A stretch of 64,000 nt of DNA from HXMU1420-13 sp965601825 (lineage in GTDB: Bacteria; Bacteroidota; Rhodothermia; Balneolales; Balneolaceae): positions 62,001 to 126,000 of the forward strand of contig OZ271839.1 in the NCBI GenBank assembly GCA_965601825.1. The letters are read 5' to 3'. Positions 1 through 9,132 of this stretch are shown here, one piece after another. How positions within the stretch are numbered: position 1 is the first letter of the stretch; every line of letters starts with the position of its first letter. The translations under genes and the position numbers were made by a program. Below the pieces are notes generated by a model that made no database searches, was not told the DNA's origin, and was given only the letters and a program-made list of their open reading frames with translations.

Positions 1-79
1 ACGAAGGTAGGGAATTTATTGTTTCGGATTTTATGATTCGTAATTCCAACTTTAAGTGAGTTTATTTAAAGCTGGACTG

Positions 80-1165
80 CTATAAATTTCTAATCAACTC
101 TGTAATTTCAGGAATTGAAATACCATTCATTGAACCATTTGAACCTCTTGTAATAATCACTCTAGCCTGTTTATCAAGTATTATCATAGTCGGATAGGTA
201 AAAATTCCAAATTGCTCAGCAATTAATTCACCATTTTGAAGTATCGGGTAATTAATGCCTTTTGATTCAACAAAATCGATTAAATCCTCACTAGAAATTT
301 CTTCAAATGATGATATTCCAAAATATTGGACTTCATCTTTATTAACTGATGCATACAATTTGTTCAATTCCGGTATTTCGTTTATGCATGGTTTACACCA
401 AGTACCCCAAAAATCAAGTATGGTAATTTTCCCGGCAAAATCTCGTGAATGAACAGATTGACCATTCAAATCAGGTAGTTTAAATTCAGGCACAGTGCTG
501 CCAATTGCTAGCACACCACCTTTTTCAGAATTTTTCCCCAAAATGGTTTCTAAATCAAAGCTCTCATCTGTGATCTCTTCATTAACTGACTTTATTGTTA
601 ACATCAGATCTAGATTCGAGGTGATTAATCTCCTAAGTAAGAAATCATTTTCGCCAATAAACAATATCTGAGTAGTACCATTACTTTTTTGAACTTCATA
701 TTTCTTACAGCTTACATCACCTACTTTCTCTGCTCCAACTAACGAAACAACATCTGAATCTTTAATTAATCCGTAAGCAGGGTTTGGACTTAATGCACCA
801 TTCACGACTAAATGGACAACATCAAGTCCTGCTCCAAATAAAAGAGATGAAAAATCATCAAAATGTTGAAACTCAGATTCTTTATCTAAATAGTACCCCT
901 CATTATTATCCGAAAAGGATAATTGATAATAATCATCACCTCGAACTACAGATCCATCAAAATAGTATTGATTAGTATTGTGATTTGCCCCTCGTTTGAA
1001 TTTTACTTCACCGGATATAACTACTGTTCCCCTTTCCGCGATAAATGAATATTCGATGGTTTGAATGTTTGAGAAAGCAGATTTATAGTTTTCAATAAAT
1101 TCATCAGGTTTTTGGAGGGAAAAAAGGTTTAATACTATCGAAATAGTGATGAGATAAAAGTTCAT
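80..1165 (-). CDS. TlpA-like thioredoxin-fold protein, secreted
   Basis: This is a probable periplasmic thiol-disulfide protein of 361 residues. A short hydrophobic N-terminus (about residues 1-17) looks like a signal peptide. Residues about 25-215 form a beta-rich region resembling the lipoprotein-carrier or DUF2092-like domains often fused to TlpA modules, although I cannot assign it firmly. The C-terminal third is a TlpA/AhpC-type thioredoxin domain with the redox motif WCKPC near residue 256 and the downstream cis-proline region (YPTM). The family reduces or isomerises disulfides outside the cytoplasm; the substrate here is unknown. It stands alone, about 190 bp from the TPR gene upstream. 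A second TlpA-like protein with a different N-terminal half lies at 34680-35720. Confidence 0.85.
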   Translation of the reverse strand: MNFYLITISIVLNLFSLQKPDEFIENYKSAFSNIQTIEYSFIAERGTVVISGEVKFKRGANHNTNQYYFDGSVVRGDDYYQLSFSDNNEGYYLDKESEFQHFDDFSSLLFGAGLDVVHLVVNGALSPNPAYGLIKDSDVVSLVGAEKVGDVSCKKYEVQKSNGTTQILFIGENDFLLRRLITSNLDLMLTIKSVNEEITDESFDLETILGKNSEKGGVLAIGSTVPEFKLPDLNGQSVHSRDFAGKITILDFWGTWCKPCINEIPELNKLYASVNKDEVQYFGISSFEEISSEDLIDFVESKGINYPILQNGELIAEQFGIFTYPTMIILDKQARVIITRGSNGSMNGISIPEITELIRNL

Positions 1166-1355
1166 TTAGTACCCGAAGTTTATTAGTTATATGATGTAAC
1201 CAAGACGACAACTGATTCGAATTGGTTTTAACGTAACCAATCTTTCACATTTGAAATTGTACACAATTAACTGAACATACCTTATTGATGGTAAATCGAA
1301 TGCTTTCCGTAATGTTTGATTAAATGGATTTGGATTCGAAAACTAGATATCAGAA

Positions 1356-4355
1356 TCACGAATCACCGGTGCGATCTATCAATGCCTGAGCAAGAATGGC
1401 AGCTTCTGTTCCCGGATAGAATTCTAAGATTTCATTCAGGATCGCAAGAGCATCTCCACGATTCCCTAATTGAATGTTTGATTCCGCTGAGAAATACATC
1501 CCCAATGAAACCCAGGTATCAAAAGCTTCAAAAAGGATTTTTACACGAGCGTACTCTGCGATAGCTTCTTCGTAATTCCCTTGATCTTGCTGAGATTTAC
1601 CTAAAAAGAATTGTGCTTCTGCCCCAATCTCAGTCGTATTTCGATCTGCAATAGGTTTTAGTATTAGTAGTGCTTCTTCATACATGCGTTCAGCAACTGC
1701 GACTTTACCAAGTCCAACACTGGCTGCCTCATTTGCCTGATTAATCTGTAGAGCCGCCTCATATTCTTCGCGAGCGATTTCATATTGGTTTCGGGATAAA
1801 CTCGCATTACCCATTCCAATATATGCTTCCTGAGCAAATCGGCGTTCTTTTTGAAGTAATTGACTGAAATAATCATGTGAAATCTCAAACTCATCTAAAT
1901 CGAAATAGAGAAGTCCAAGAGAAGTTAAAGCCGCAGGAACCTGATCATCATTCGGATACTCATCTATCACTGTTTGATAAGATGAAATAGCTCTATCATC
2001 CTGACCAACCTGACGATATGAAACTCCTAAATTCATATAGGCTTCAGGTGCAAGAGCGTCCGAATTGGTTACTCTTAAATACTGACGAAATTCACGAATG
2101 GCCCCCTCATAATCACCTGTTTGGAAAACAGTTTCAGCTTGTCGGTATCTTAAACGATCCGCTGTTGAGGATTGTGGATTATCACTCAAAAATTCCTCGA
2201 GAATGACCGAGCTACTATCCATTCCACCTGCTGAAAGCTGCGCATACTGAATACCATTTATCGCTTCAATGATATACCTGGACCTCGGGTAGTTTTCTAA
2301 TACCATCTGATATGCCTCTACAGCACGGTCATATTCACCAGCATTATAAAATGCATCCCCAATATTGTACTGTGATCGAGCTGCCCAATCCGTTCCCGGA
2401 TAGCGACGAATTACTGTCTGAAATTCCTCAATAGCTTGAGAATAATTGGAGGTATTCAAATAAATGTATGCCACATTGTATTGGGCCTGCTCTCGCAGTC
2501 TACTGAAAGGATATATTCGAAGCATGCGCCTGAAATTGCTTACAGCCTCAAAAGTTCGATTTGAACGATAATAGGAATTTGCAACCTGGAACATGGCATA
2601 ATCACCGCCGGGTTCTGCACCAATTGCCTGATTATAAAATCGTATTGAATTTCGGTAATCCCCTAAAGCATAGTAAGCATCTCCTATTCTTAATCTAGTA
2701 TCAACATCATATGGATAGAGGGCAATCGGAGGAGGATTATAGTTATTGATGAAATCTTCAAGTGGACCAACGGCTAAATCATAATCGCCTGTTTTGAAAT
2801 AACTCCAACCTAGTGAGTATCTGGCAGCACCGATCATTTCATGTTCAGGAAAATTCTCTACAAATAGTTTAAACCTTCGGGCTGCATCCGCAAATTGATT
2901 TAACTTGTAGTAAGAATCAGCACTCCAAAACAAAGCTTCTGCACCAAGTTCTGAGTTTGGAGTTTCTGCATATACAGATTCAAAAATTGGTTGAGCTTGT
3001 TCATAGGCTTGATTTCGAAATAGAATCCATCCTTTTTGAAAACGTGCTTGTCTACGAAGTGCAGGATCAATATTTGCGACATTTTCGGCTTCCTCAAAAG
3101 CCTGCGAAGCTCTTGTGTATTCACCGTTAGCAAAATAGGATTCCCCAAGCATTGAATAGATTTTACCGGGATCCTGAAGCTGATCTCCATTCCGAACCAG
3201 GTTGAGTAAAATCTCAATAGCGGCATCATAATCTCCAGCTTCGAAAGAAGAAATCGCCCATTCGAAATATGCTTCTTCCACCCAGAGTCCAGTTTCGAAA
3301 CGATCACCAAAATCAGCAAATGTATCCATCGAGCGCTGATAATTCCCGCCTAACTTATGATTTACGGCTTCATAATACATCGCTTTTCGAGATAATTCAG
3401 AATCATCAATAATAGCTTTCTCAAATGATTGAGCTGCCCAATGATAAATTCCCTGACGATGATATAACCAACCCAGTCCATAGTGAGCAACTGCTTCTTT
3501 GTCAGTTCCTTCTGTTAACCGGATATATTGCAAGTAGTCTTTAGTGGCTTCATCATAACTACCTAAATAATTATGAGCTTCTGCCATCAAGAATAAAGCT
3601 TTTATTTTTGATTCATCATCCAAGAAAATCATTTGAGCATCTAATGCCTCAATAGCTTCATCAAATCTACCCTGTTGGTAATAAGATTCACCAAGTGCTG
3701 TTCCAACTCGGCGTGTAACGGGATCATTTGGATATCTTTCTTTCAATAATTCAAATGCAATTGCGGAGGAATCATATTCATTTTCAGTTAAATACAATCT
3801 TCCACGAGCATAAAGTGCATCTGCTGCCCATTCAGATTCCGGATATTCATCAGCTAACTTCAAAAAATAGTATCGTGATTCTACATAATCACGCTTCTCA
3901 GCTGCAGCTTCTGCCACCCAATACATCGTTTCAGAAGCTCTGGTGTTTCCCATCCACGAATCAATGGCTTGATTGTAATACTGGATGGCTAAATCATACT
4001 CTCGGTTATCTGTAAATCTATGACCTAGATCTTTCAATAATACAACCGAAAGATCACTCCCTGGATAATTCAGTATAAATTCCTGATAATAATTCTCAAT
4101 ATTTACTGAATCTGCACCGGTTTTTGATCTGGCTAAATAATAGTCTGTCGATATAAATAGTTCGTGATCTGAATGATCATTCTTGAATTCCTTAAATGAT
4201 GAAATAGCTTCTTCAAAATGGCCCTGAAAGTATAAATCAATGCCATTTTCATAGGAAATTGTAGAGGAAGACTGAATAGACTGACCAAATGAAATCGTCG
4301 GAGCCAGTAAAATCAGTAGTAAATTTAGACAGCTTCTAGATGAAACCGAGCGCAT
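1356..4355 (-). CDS. Large tetratricopeptide-repeat protein, exported
   Basis: A 999-residue protein built almost wholly of TPR-type helical repeats, seen as recurrent A-x-x-x-Y/F and G-x-Y-x-x-A patterns spaced about 34-37 residues apart from roughly residue 35 to the end. The N-terminus is a signal peptide (basic start, then LLLILLAPTISFG), so it should act in the periplasm or at the outer membrane, probably as a scaffold. No catalytic domain is visible. Proteins of this design are common in Bacteroidota and are often linked to envelope assembly, but the sequence does not name a partner. It lies 26 bp downstream of the CBS-domain gene and could share its transcript. Confidence 0.85.
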   Translation of the reverse strand: MRSVSSRSCLNLLLILLAPTISFGQSIQSSSTISYENGIDLYFQGHFEEAISSFKEFKNDHSDHELFISTDYYLARSKTGADSVNIENYYQEFILNYPGSDLSVVLLKDLGHRFTDNREYDLAIQYYNQAIDSWMGNTRASETMYWVAEAAAEKRDYVESRYYFLKLADEYPESEWAADALYARGRLYLTENEYDSSAIAFELLKERYPNDPVTRRVGTALGESYYQQGRFDEAIEALDAQMIFLDDESKIKALFLMAEAHNYLGSYDEATKDYLQYIRLTEGTDKEAVAHYGLGWLYHRQGIYHWAAQSFEKAIIDDSELSRKAMYYEAVNHKLGGNYQRSMDTFADFGDRFETGLWVEEAYFEWAISSFEAGDYDAAIEILLNLVRNGDQLQDPGKIYSMLGESYFANGEYTRASQAFEEAENVANIDPALRRQARFQKGWILFRNQAYEQAQPIFESVYAETPNSELGAEALFWSADSYYKLNQFADAARRFKLFVENFPEHEMIGAARYSLGWSYFKTGDYDLAVGPLEDFINNYNPPPIALYPYDVDTRLRIGDAYYALGDYRNSIRFYNQAIGAEPGGDYAMFQVANSYYRSNRTFEAVSNFRRMLRIYPFSRLREQAQYNVAYIYLNTSNYSQAIEEFQTVIRRYPGTDWAARSQYNIGDAFYNAGEYDRAVEAYQMVLENYPRSRYIIEAINGIQYAQLSAGGMDSSSVILEEFLSDNPQSSTADRLRYRQAETVFQTGDYEGAIREFRQYLRVTNSDALAPEAYMNLGVSYRQVGQDDRAISSYQTVIDEYPNDDQVPAALTSLGLLYFDLDEFEISHDYFSQLLQKERRFAQEAYIGMGNASLSRNQYEIAREEYEAALQINQANEAASVGLGKVAVAERMYEEALLILKPIADRNTTEIGAEAQFFLGKSQQDQGNYEEAIAEYARVKILFEAFDTWVSLGMYFSAESNIQLGNRGDALAILNEILEFYPGTEAAILAQALIDRTGDS

Positions 4356-4381
4356 GTATGATGATTGTATTTTGTTAGACT

Positions 4382-5044
4382 TCAGATATCAAGATAACGA
4401 ATAAGTTCGTCTGCCCGGTCGCTAAAATCTTTCTCCATACTTGCACTGCTAACCTGAGATGTGATTACATATCCATATCGTTGCAGAGTTGAACATACAG
4501 TTGATGAATCTTCCAGATTGAGTTTAATTGATACTCTGAAGAATCCATTATCATCATTTGGCTGCTCAACGGCGATTCCAAGAACTTTGGCACCTTCTGT
4601 TTCAATTAGGCGAACCACTTCAGTTAAAGTAAAATCATAAGGCATCATTTCAATAGTAATTACTGAACCAAATGATTCTAAATTGAAAACATCACCTAAT
4701 GCTTGTAGAACGTCACGTTTTTTTATTACTCCAAGAAAATTTTTGTACCTGTCAACGACTGGTAAAATGAATAATTCATGAGCTAACATGGTTCTGGCAG
4801 CTTCGAATAAATGCTGAGTTTCAGGAATGGAGATACTTTCCTGAAGTGGAATTTCACTTATGGGAATATTCTCATCGGTAACTTCAATAAGCGTATCTAG
4901 CGAAACCATACCAACAAGCACGCCGTCGTCCACAACCGGGAAACGTGTAACAAAGAGCAGATCTAGCTTGGTAAGTGCCAAAGCTACTGAATCTGTCACC
5001 TTTAGAGGTGCTATGTTTTTATCTATGATTTCGTGTACAAGCAT
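4382..5044 (-). CDS. CBS-domain pair protein with C-terminal ACT-like region (AcuB-like)
   Basis: A 220-residue cytoplasmic protein. Two CBS motifs occupy about residues 1-57 (ending in the FPVVDDGVLVGMVS segment) and 65-118 (LPVVDRYKNFLGVI). CBS pairs bind adenine nucleotides and act as energy or ligand sensors. The rest (about 130-195) has the alternating strand-helix look of an ACT-like domain, the arrangement found in AcuB-type proteins. It follows hflX with a 2-bp gap on the same strand, so the two are probably co-transcribed. The actual ligand and target are not evident. Confidence 0.8.
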   Translation of the reverse strand: MLVHEIIDKNIAPLKVTDSVALALTKLDLLFVTRFPVVDDGVLVGMVSLDTLIEVTDENIPISEIPLQESISIPETQHLFEAARTMLAHELFILPVVDRYKNFLGVIKKRDVLQALGDVFNLESFGSVITIEMMPYDFTLTEVVRLIETEGAKVLGIAVEQPNDDNGFFRVSIKLNLEDSSTVCSTLQRYGYVITSQVSSASMEKDFSDRADELIRYLDI

Positions 5045-5046
5045 GA

Positions 5047-6336
5047 TTAAATAACCTGACTTTCGTGTCCAATAGTATCTAACAAATGCGACAATTGCTT
5101 AAAATCTTTCTTCGCAATCCTGAAAAAAAGTTCCACATCGTTTTCAACGTATTTTTCACTGATTACGTTTGCATTCTCATGAATGAAAGCAATTGCCTTG
5201 TATTTACTTATCGGGATGGTAATTGACCGGCTTAAGTACTCATCTTCTATCAGCTCTTCAATTTTTTGTTCCAGTTCTGAGAGTCCAATTCCTCGCTCTG
5301 CTGATATAAAAATGGCTTCAGGATATTCATCTTTGAGCATAATAATCTGCTCTTGATCCATTTTATCGACTTTATTAAGAACCAATAGTGTGCGCTTATT
5401 GGTCGCTTCAATCTCTTTCAAAGTGCTTTCAACTACTTCGATATATTCATGTGCCATTGATGACGCACCATCAACAACATGAAGTAAAATATCAGCTTCA
5501 CGAACTTCATCTAGTGTTGATTTGAAGCTTTCAATTAGATTATGTGGAAGCTTCCGAATAAATCCCACCGTATCAGAAAGAAGAATTTCGTGATTTGTAA
5601 GCTGATGTCTTCGAACAGTAGAATCGAGTGTAGCAAATAGTTTATCCTCAGCCAGCACATCGGTTTCAGTGAGAGCATTCATCAGAGTAGACTTTCCGGC
5701 GTTGGTATAACCCACTAAAGAAACTCGATTCATTCCCTCTCTGCCTTTTCTCTGAGTGGTTCGCTGCTTATCAAGCTTTTCCAACTTTGATTTCAAAATT
5801 GCGATACGCTGACCAATAATTCGTCTATCAGTTTCAATCTGTGTTTCACCGGGACCTTTCGTTCCAATACCACCACTTTGGCGTGATAAGTGAGTCCAAT
5901 AGCGAGTCAAACGTGGCAATAAATACTGGAGTTGTGCTAATTCAACCTGAGTTTTTGCAGCAGCTGTTTTTGCTCTCGATGCAAATATATCTAGGATCAA
6001 CGCACTGCGATCAAGTACTTTTGCATCTGTACCAGCTTCAATGTTTCGAATCTGGGTTGGAGAAAGATCATCATCAAAAATGACGGTTCGGATTTTAAGA
6101 GCCTTCATCTGGCCTTTTAATTCCTGCAGTTTTCCCTTACCAACATAAGTACTTATATCAGGTCGAGAACGATTTTGAAGAACTTTATCAACCGGATTAC
6201 CTCCAGCTGTTTTCGTTAGCATCTCAAGTTCATCTAAGTATTCTTCAGCTTGTCTCTTGGTGGCTTTGTGACCATACAAGCCAACTAACATTACTCGTTC
6301 TTTTTCTATATCGGTGTTTTTAACGTCGTCGAGCAA
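5047..6336 (-). CDS. hflX: Ribosome-associated GTPase HflX
   Basis: A 429-residue protein matching HflX along its whole length. The N-terminal ATP-binding/ribosome-interacting domain contains YVGKGKLQELK, then a helical linker, then a G domain with the P-loop GYTNAGKST near residue 208, G3 DTVGF, and G4 NKVD near 319. HflX splits stalled or heat-damaged 70S ribosomes using GTP. The only start consistent with full length is a TTG 13 bp after the preceding gene; an internal ATG at codon 16 is the alternative. HflK and HflC are also in this window but in a separate operon, so the shared name does not imply co-transcription. Confidence 0.95.
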   Translation of the reverse strand: MLDDVKNTDIEKERVMLVGLYGHKATKRQAEEYLDELEMLTKTAGGNPVDKVLQNRSRPDISTYVGKGKLQELKGQMKALKIRTVIFDDDLSPTQIRNIEAGTDAKVLDRSALILDIFASRAKTAAAKTQVELAQLQYLLPRLTRYWTHLSRQSGGIGTKGPGETQIETDRRIIGQRIAILKSKLEKLDKQRTTQRKGREGMNRVSLVGYTNAGKSTLMNALTETDVLAEDKLFATLDSTVRRHQLTNHEILLSDTVGFIRKLPHNLIESFKSTLDEVREADILLHVVDGASSMAHEYIEVVESTLKEIEATNKRTLLVLNKVDKMDQEQIIMLKDEYPEAIFISAERGIGLSELEQKIEELIEDEYLSRSITIPISKYKAIAFIHENANVISEKYVENDVELFFRIAKKDFKQLSHLLDTIGHESQVI

Positions 6337-6349
6337 ATATTCTCTTTTT

Positions 6350-6934
6350 TTATTCTTCTTGAATTTTTCTCAAATCAATATCTGGAAGCAGTTCACTTTC
6401 AATACGTGACTTTAGCTTTAAAGATACCAATTTTTGGAATTCAATTCGTTTTGAAGCAGGCACAAATAAACGTATCTGTTTATATCCTTTGGTTAATGAT
6501 TTGTTGAGCTCTGAATAGCTAAATGTAAACTCTGATCCCTCCAGAGATTCTTTCTCTACAAAATCAAGAATCTGAAACCATGGGATTGTTTGGGATGGTT
6601 CATTGATGTTTTTAACGATACCATGATCAGTAATATAATGCTTGGATGCCAGGTAACTTGATATAAACCACATTCCACCTATCCAGCCATAGGCCACAAA
6701 ATATCCGTAGTTTTTAGTGTCATCCGTTAGGAAAACGATTAACCCCAAAGTAGTAATTAAGGCCAAAAAAACAGTTGCAAAGAGTGGGTATCCTCTCATT
6801 TTTCCCGCTCGCCAATTCAAGCGGACATTCCTCAGTCTCAACTTATTTTGAAATGAATAAGCTGCCAACAAAGTGGATGAAACCGTAAATAAAACGATTA
6901 CACCCTGGAAAAAAATGAGTAGCACTTCTTTCAT
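6350..6934 (-). CDS. Small membrane protein with possible PH-like C-terminal domain
   Basis: A 194-residue protein with three hydrophobic segments (about residues 4-25, 48-70 and 77-94) followed by a soluble part. The latter begins with an ITDHGI-type strand and an IPWFQILDF turn, resembling bacterial PH-like domains such as DUF5673; that is a pattern impression, not a confirmed match. Its ATG overlaps the stop codon of the BatA-like gene by one base (TAATG), indicating translational coupling. No function is assigned. Confidence 0.65.
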   Translation of the reverse strand: MKEVLLIFFQGVIVLFTVSSTLLAAYSFQNKLRLRNVRLNWRAGKMRGYPLFATVFLALITTLGLIVFLTDDTKNYGYFVAYGWIGGMWFISSYLASKHYITDHGIVKNINEPSQTIPWFQILDFVEKESLEGSEFTFSYSELNKSLTKGYKQIRLFVPASKRIEFQKLVSLKLKSRIESELLPDIDLRKIQEE

Positions 6935-9030
6935 TAAATTGAACTTTCTGTTTTATAGAACGCAGAAATTAGGCTTTCCAGTACTAAGAAAAACAATCCT
7001 GCCCACATAAACCATTGCCAAATTTCCCTACCGAATCCTGACGCAATAATCTCGTTATCAAGTGCAGCATCTGAAATTTCTGAGGTATTTAATGTTCGTA
7101 GCCTTAAACCATTTTGAGAAAAAAACTGATCGTTCACAGGTTCAAATTCTGATTCAGAACTTTCAAGATTAACCGCAATTTGAAGTTCAGTTTCATCATT
7201 TTTCAATGTTATAAAACCCGGTTCCCAATTAATTGCATCATAAGCAACATCAATTCCAATTGAAGAATTTCTGATTTCTGGGATGATTTCCTCATTTCTG
7301 TACCTAATCGAAAGGTTCTCAGAATCCAATGAACCATTCCATGTAAAAGGATTTCCGAGTGTATGTTCAATTAATCCACCTTGTGCGGAAGAAGCCACAT
7401 AAAGCAGTGACCGATAATAAAATGGGGCAAATAATGGTTTTAGCCCAAAGTTAGACCAACCCGGACCTGTTCCTATTGTTGAAATCATAATATGACCATC
7501 ACCGAATCGTTTTTCCCTGAACAATGCATCTGCAGTATTTAAACTTATTACATTAAATCCACCCGGTGATGTTGAAGGCTCGAATCGATAGTAATAGAAA
7601 ATGTCAGGATTTGTAATTCTGATTTGTTCGTTTTCTTCGGCATCAAATAACTCAACAAAAATTGGATGATCTTCCTGAATTTGATTACCAGATGCTATCG
7701 GATTAAATGAAGCATAGTCACCAACTACTCCTACAAAATCACCTGCATTAAACTGATTTAAAAAGCTATTATAACCGTTCAAATCAGCTTGTTCTGAAGG
7801 GAACAAAACAATTCCTCCTCCATTCGATACAAAGCTTTGTAATCTCTGAAAAGCATATTCAGGTATCGATCTGAGTCCATCAAAAATTATTGCCTCAAAG
7901 TCTTCAATATTAGCTGACTCGAATTCAGAATCATTGATTTTCTGGTAAGCTAACTGTGCATCACTTTGATTTGAAGCGTCTAATACTAACTGAGTGTATG
8001 AGATATCAGAAATAGTGTTTGAGCCAGTTACCCAAAGTATATTTCGTCTCTCTGGAATTTGTATGGTAAAGTATTTGATGTTGTCATCCGCAAATTCATC
8101 ACCTTCAATACTAACTTGCCCGGATACTGTACCGATCTGCGAAGGTATAACCTCAAAACTGAATGTACCAAAGCCATTTCCAGGTAATGAAACTGAATAT
8201 TGTCCGACGATATTATCCTCAAATTGAAGAGTCACAAATTGATTTGAAACAGGAATCTCAGATCTATTCTCTACTTCAACGTTCAAGATAACCGGTAATC
8301 CGGCAGCAATCATATCTGTTGATGTCTCAACTTTTGAAATAACTGTATTTTGTACAGGAACATCTCCCAAGTTGAAAAATGTAGTACTGATGGTTCTGGG
8401 AATTTCTTCTATTTCACTCAGCTCAGACAGTTGACTTTGTTGGCCATCCGAAATGATGAAGATTCGTTTATTTTCATAGGGTGAGTCTTCCAACAACTCT
8501 ATGGCATTAGCTATCCTATCAGAAGTATAATTGCCACTGTTACTAATGGTAGCTTCTTCAAGTCGTCGTAACAATTGACTTTGACCGATCACTGATGCGA
8601 ACTCTTCCTCACCGTTTGTGGTCTGAAAAATAAACCGATCAATTTCTTTAGATGAATTCTCTAATGACTGAATTATTTCTTTTGCTTGCTCGAATAATGG
8701 GCCTTTTTCGCCTATCCGACCCATGCTAATGCTATTATCCAAAACGATCACATTCAAAGCTGCCGATTTACTATCAACTCCACCAACACCTGGCGGTAAA
8801 AACGGTCTGGCTAATACCAATGCAAGACACGCAATAGCTAATAATCGCACAAATAGTAACAAATAGCGTTTAATCCGAATCTTCTTAATGGTAGTTTTTT
8901 GAAGTTCCTTAAAAAACGCTAGTGTAGAAAATGCTACTTTCTGTGGCCTTTTAAGATTTAAAAGGTGAATTATCAAAGGAAGACCAACCGCGAGAACGGC
9001 AAATAAAAATAGAGGACTTAAAAAACTCAT
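6934..9030 (-). CDS. BatA-type membrane protein with von Willebrand A domain
   Basis: A 698-residue inner-membrane protein. It begins with the aerotolerance-regulator N-terminal module (two hydrophobic helices around residues 1-25 and 55-75 separated by the basic KKIRIKR stretch). A VWA domain follows with the metal-ion-dependent adhesion motif D-N-S-I-S near residue 95. A long central region resembles the class I amidotransferase-like domain often found in these proteins. A C-terminal transmembrane helix (about 672-692) closes it. Bat-family proteins typically work with MoxR ATPases, but no MoxR gene is visible here. It is translationally coupled to the small membrane gene downstream. Confidence 0.85.
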   Translation of the reverse strand: MSFLSPLFLFAVLAVGLPLIIHLLNLKRPQKVAFSTLAFFKELQKTTIKKIRIKRYLLLFVRLLAIACLALVLARPFLPPGVGGVDSKSAALNVIVLDNSISMGRIGEKGPLFEQAKEIIQSLENSSKEIDRFIFQTTNGEEEFASVIGQSQLLRRLEEATISNSGNYTSDRIANAIELLEDSPYENKRIFIISDGQQSQLSELSEIEEIPRTISTTFFNLGDVPVQNTVISKVETSTDMIAAGLPVILNVEVENRSEIPVSNQFVTLQFEDNIVGQYSVSLPGNGFGTFSFEVIPSQIGTVSGQVSIEGDEFADDNIKYFTIQIPERRNILWVTGSNTISDISYTQLVLDASNQSDAQLAYQKINDSEFESANIEDFEAIIFDGLRSIPEYAFQRLQSFVSNGGGIVLFPSEQADLNGYNSFLNQFNAGDFVGVVGDYASFNPIASGNQIQEDHPIFVELFDAEENEQIRITNPDIFYYYRFEPSTSPGGFNVISLNTADALFREKRFGDGHIMISTIGTGPGWSNFGLKPLFAPFYYRSLLYVASSAQGGLIEHTLGNPFTWNGSLDSENLSIRYRNEEIIPEIRNSSIGIDVAYDAINWEPGFITLKNDETELQIAVNLESSESEFEPVNDQFFSQNGLRLRTLNTSEISDAALDNEIIASGFGREIWQWFMWAGLFFLVLESLISAFYKTESSI

Positions 9031-9132
9031 TAAGGATAAAAAAGTATTATTTTAAGCGCGTTTTTTAGATTGGAACATTTCTTGAAAATACGACTTATTC
9101 ACAATCAACAATATTCAAAAAAGCACTCATTA

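Noticed and set aside
3..59. An open plus-strand frame at the left edge ending in TGA, possibly the last 18 codons of a gene
   Set aside because: Too short to support; it would converge on the TlpA-like gene, but nothing identifies it.
1316..1564. Plus-strand frame overlapping the end of the TPR gene, and similar antisense frames under other genes
   Set aside because: These are shadows of well-supported genes on the other strand with no signals of their own.
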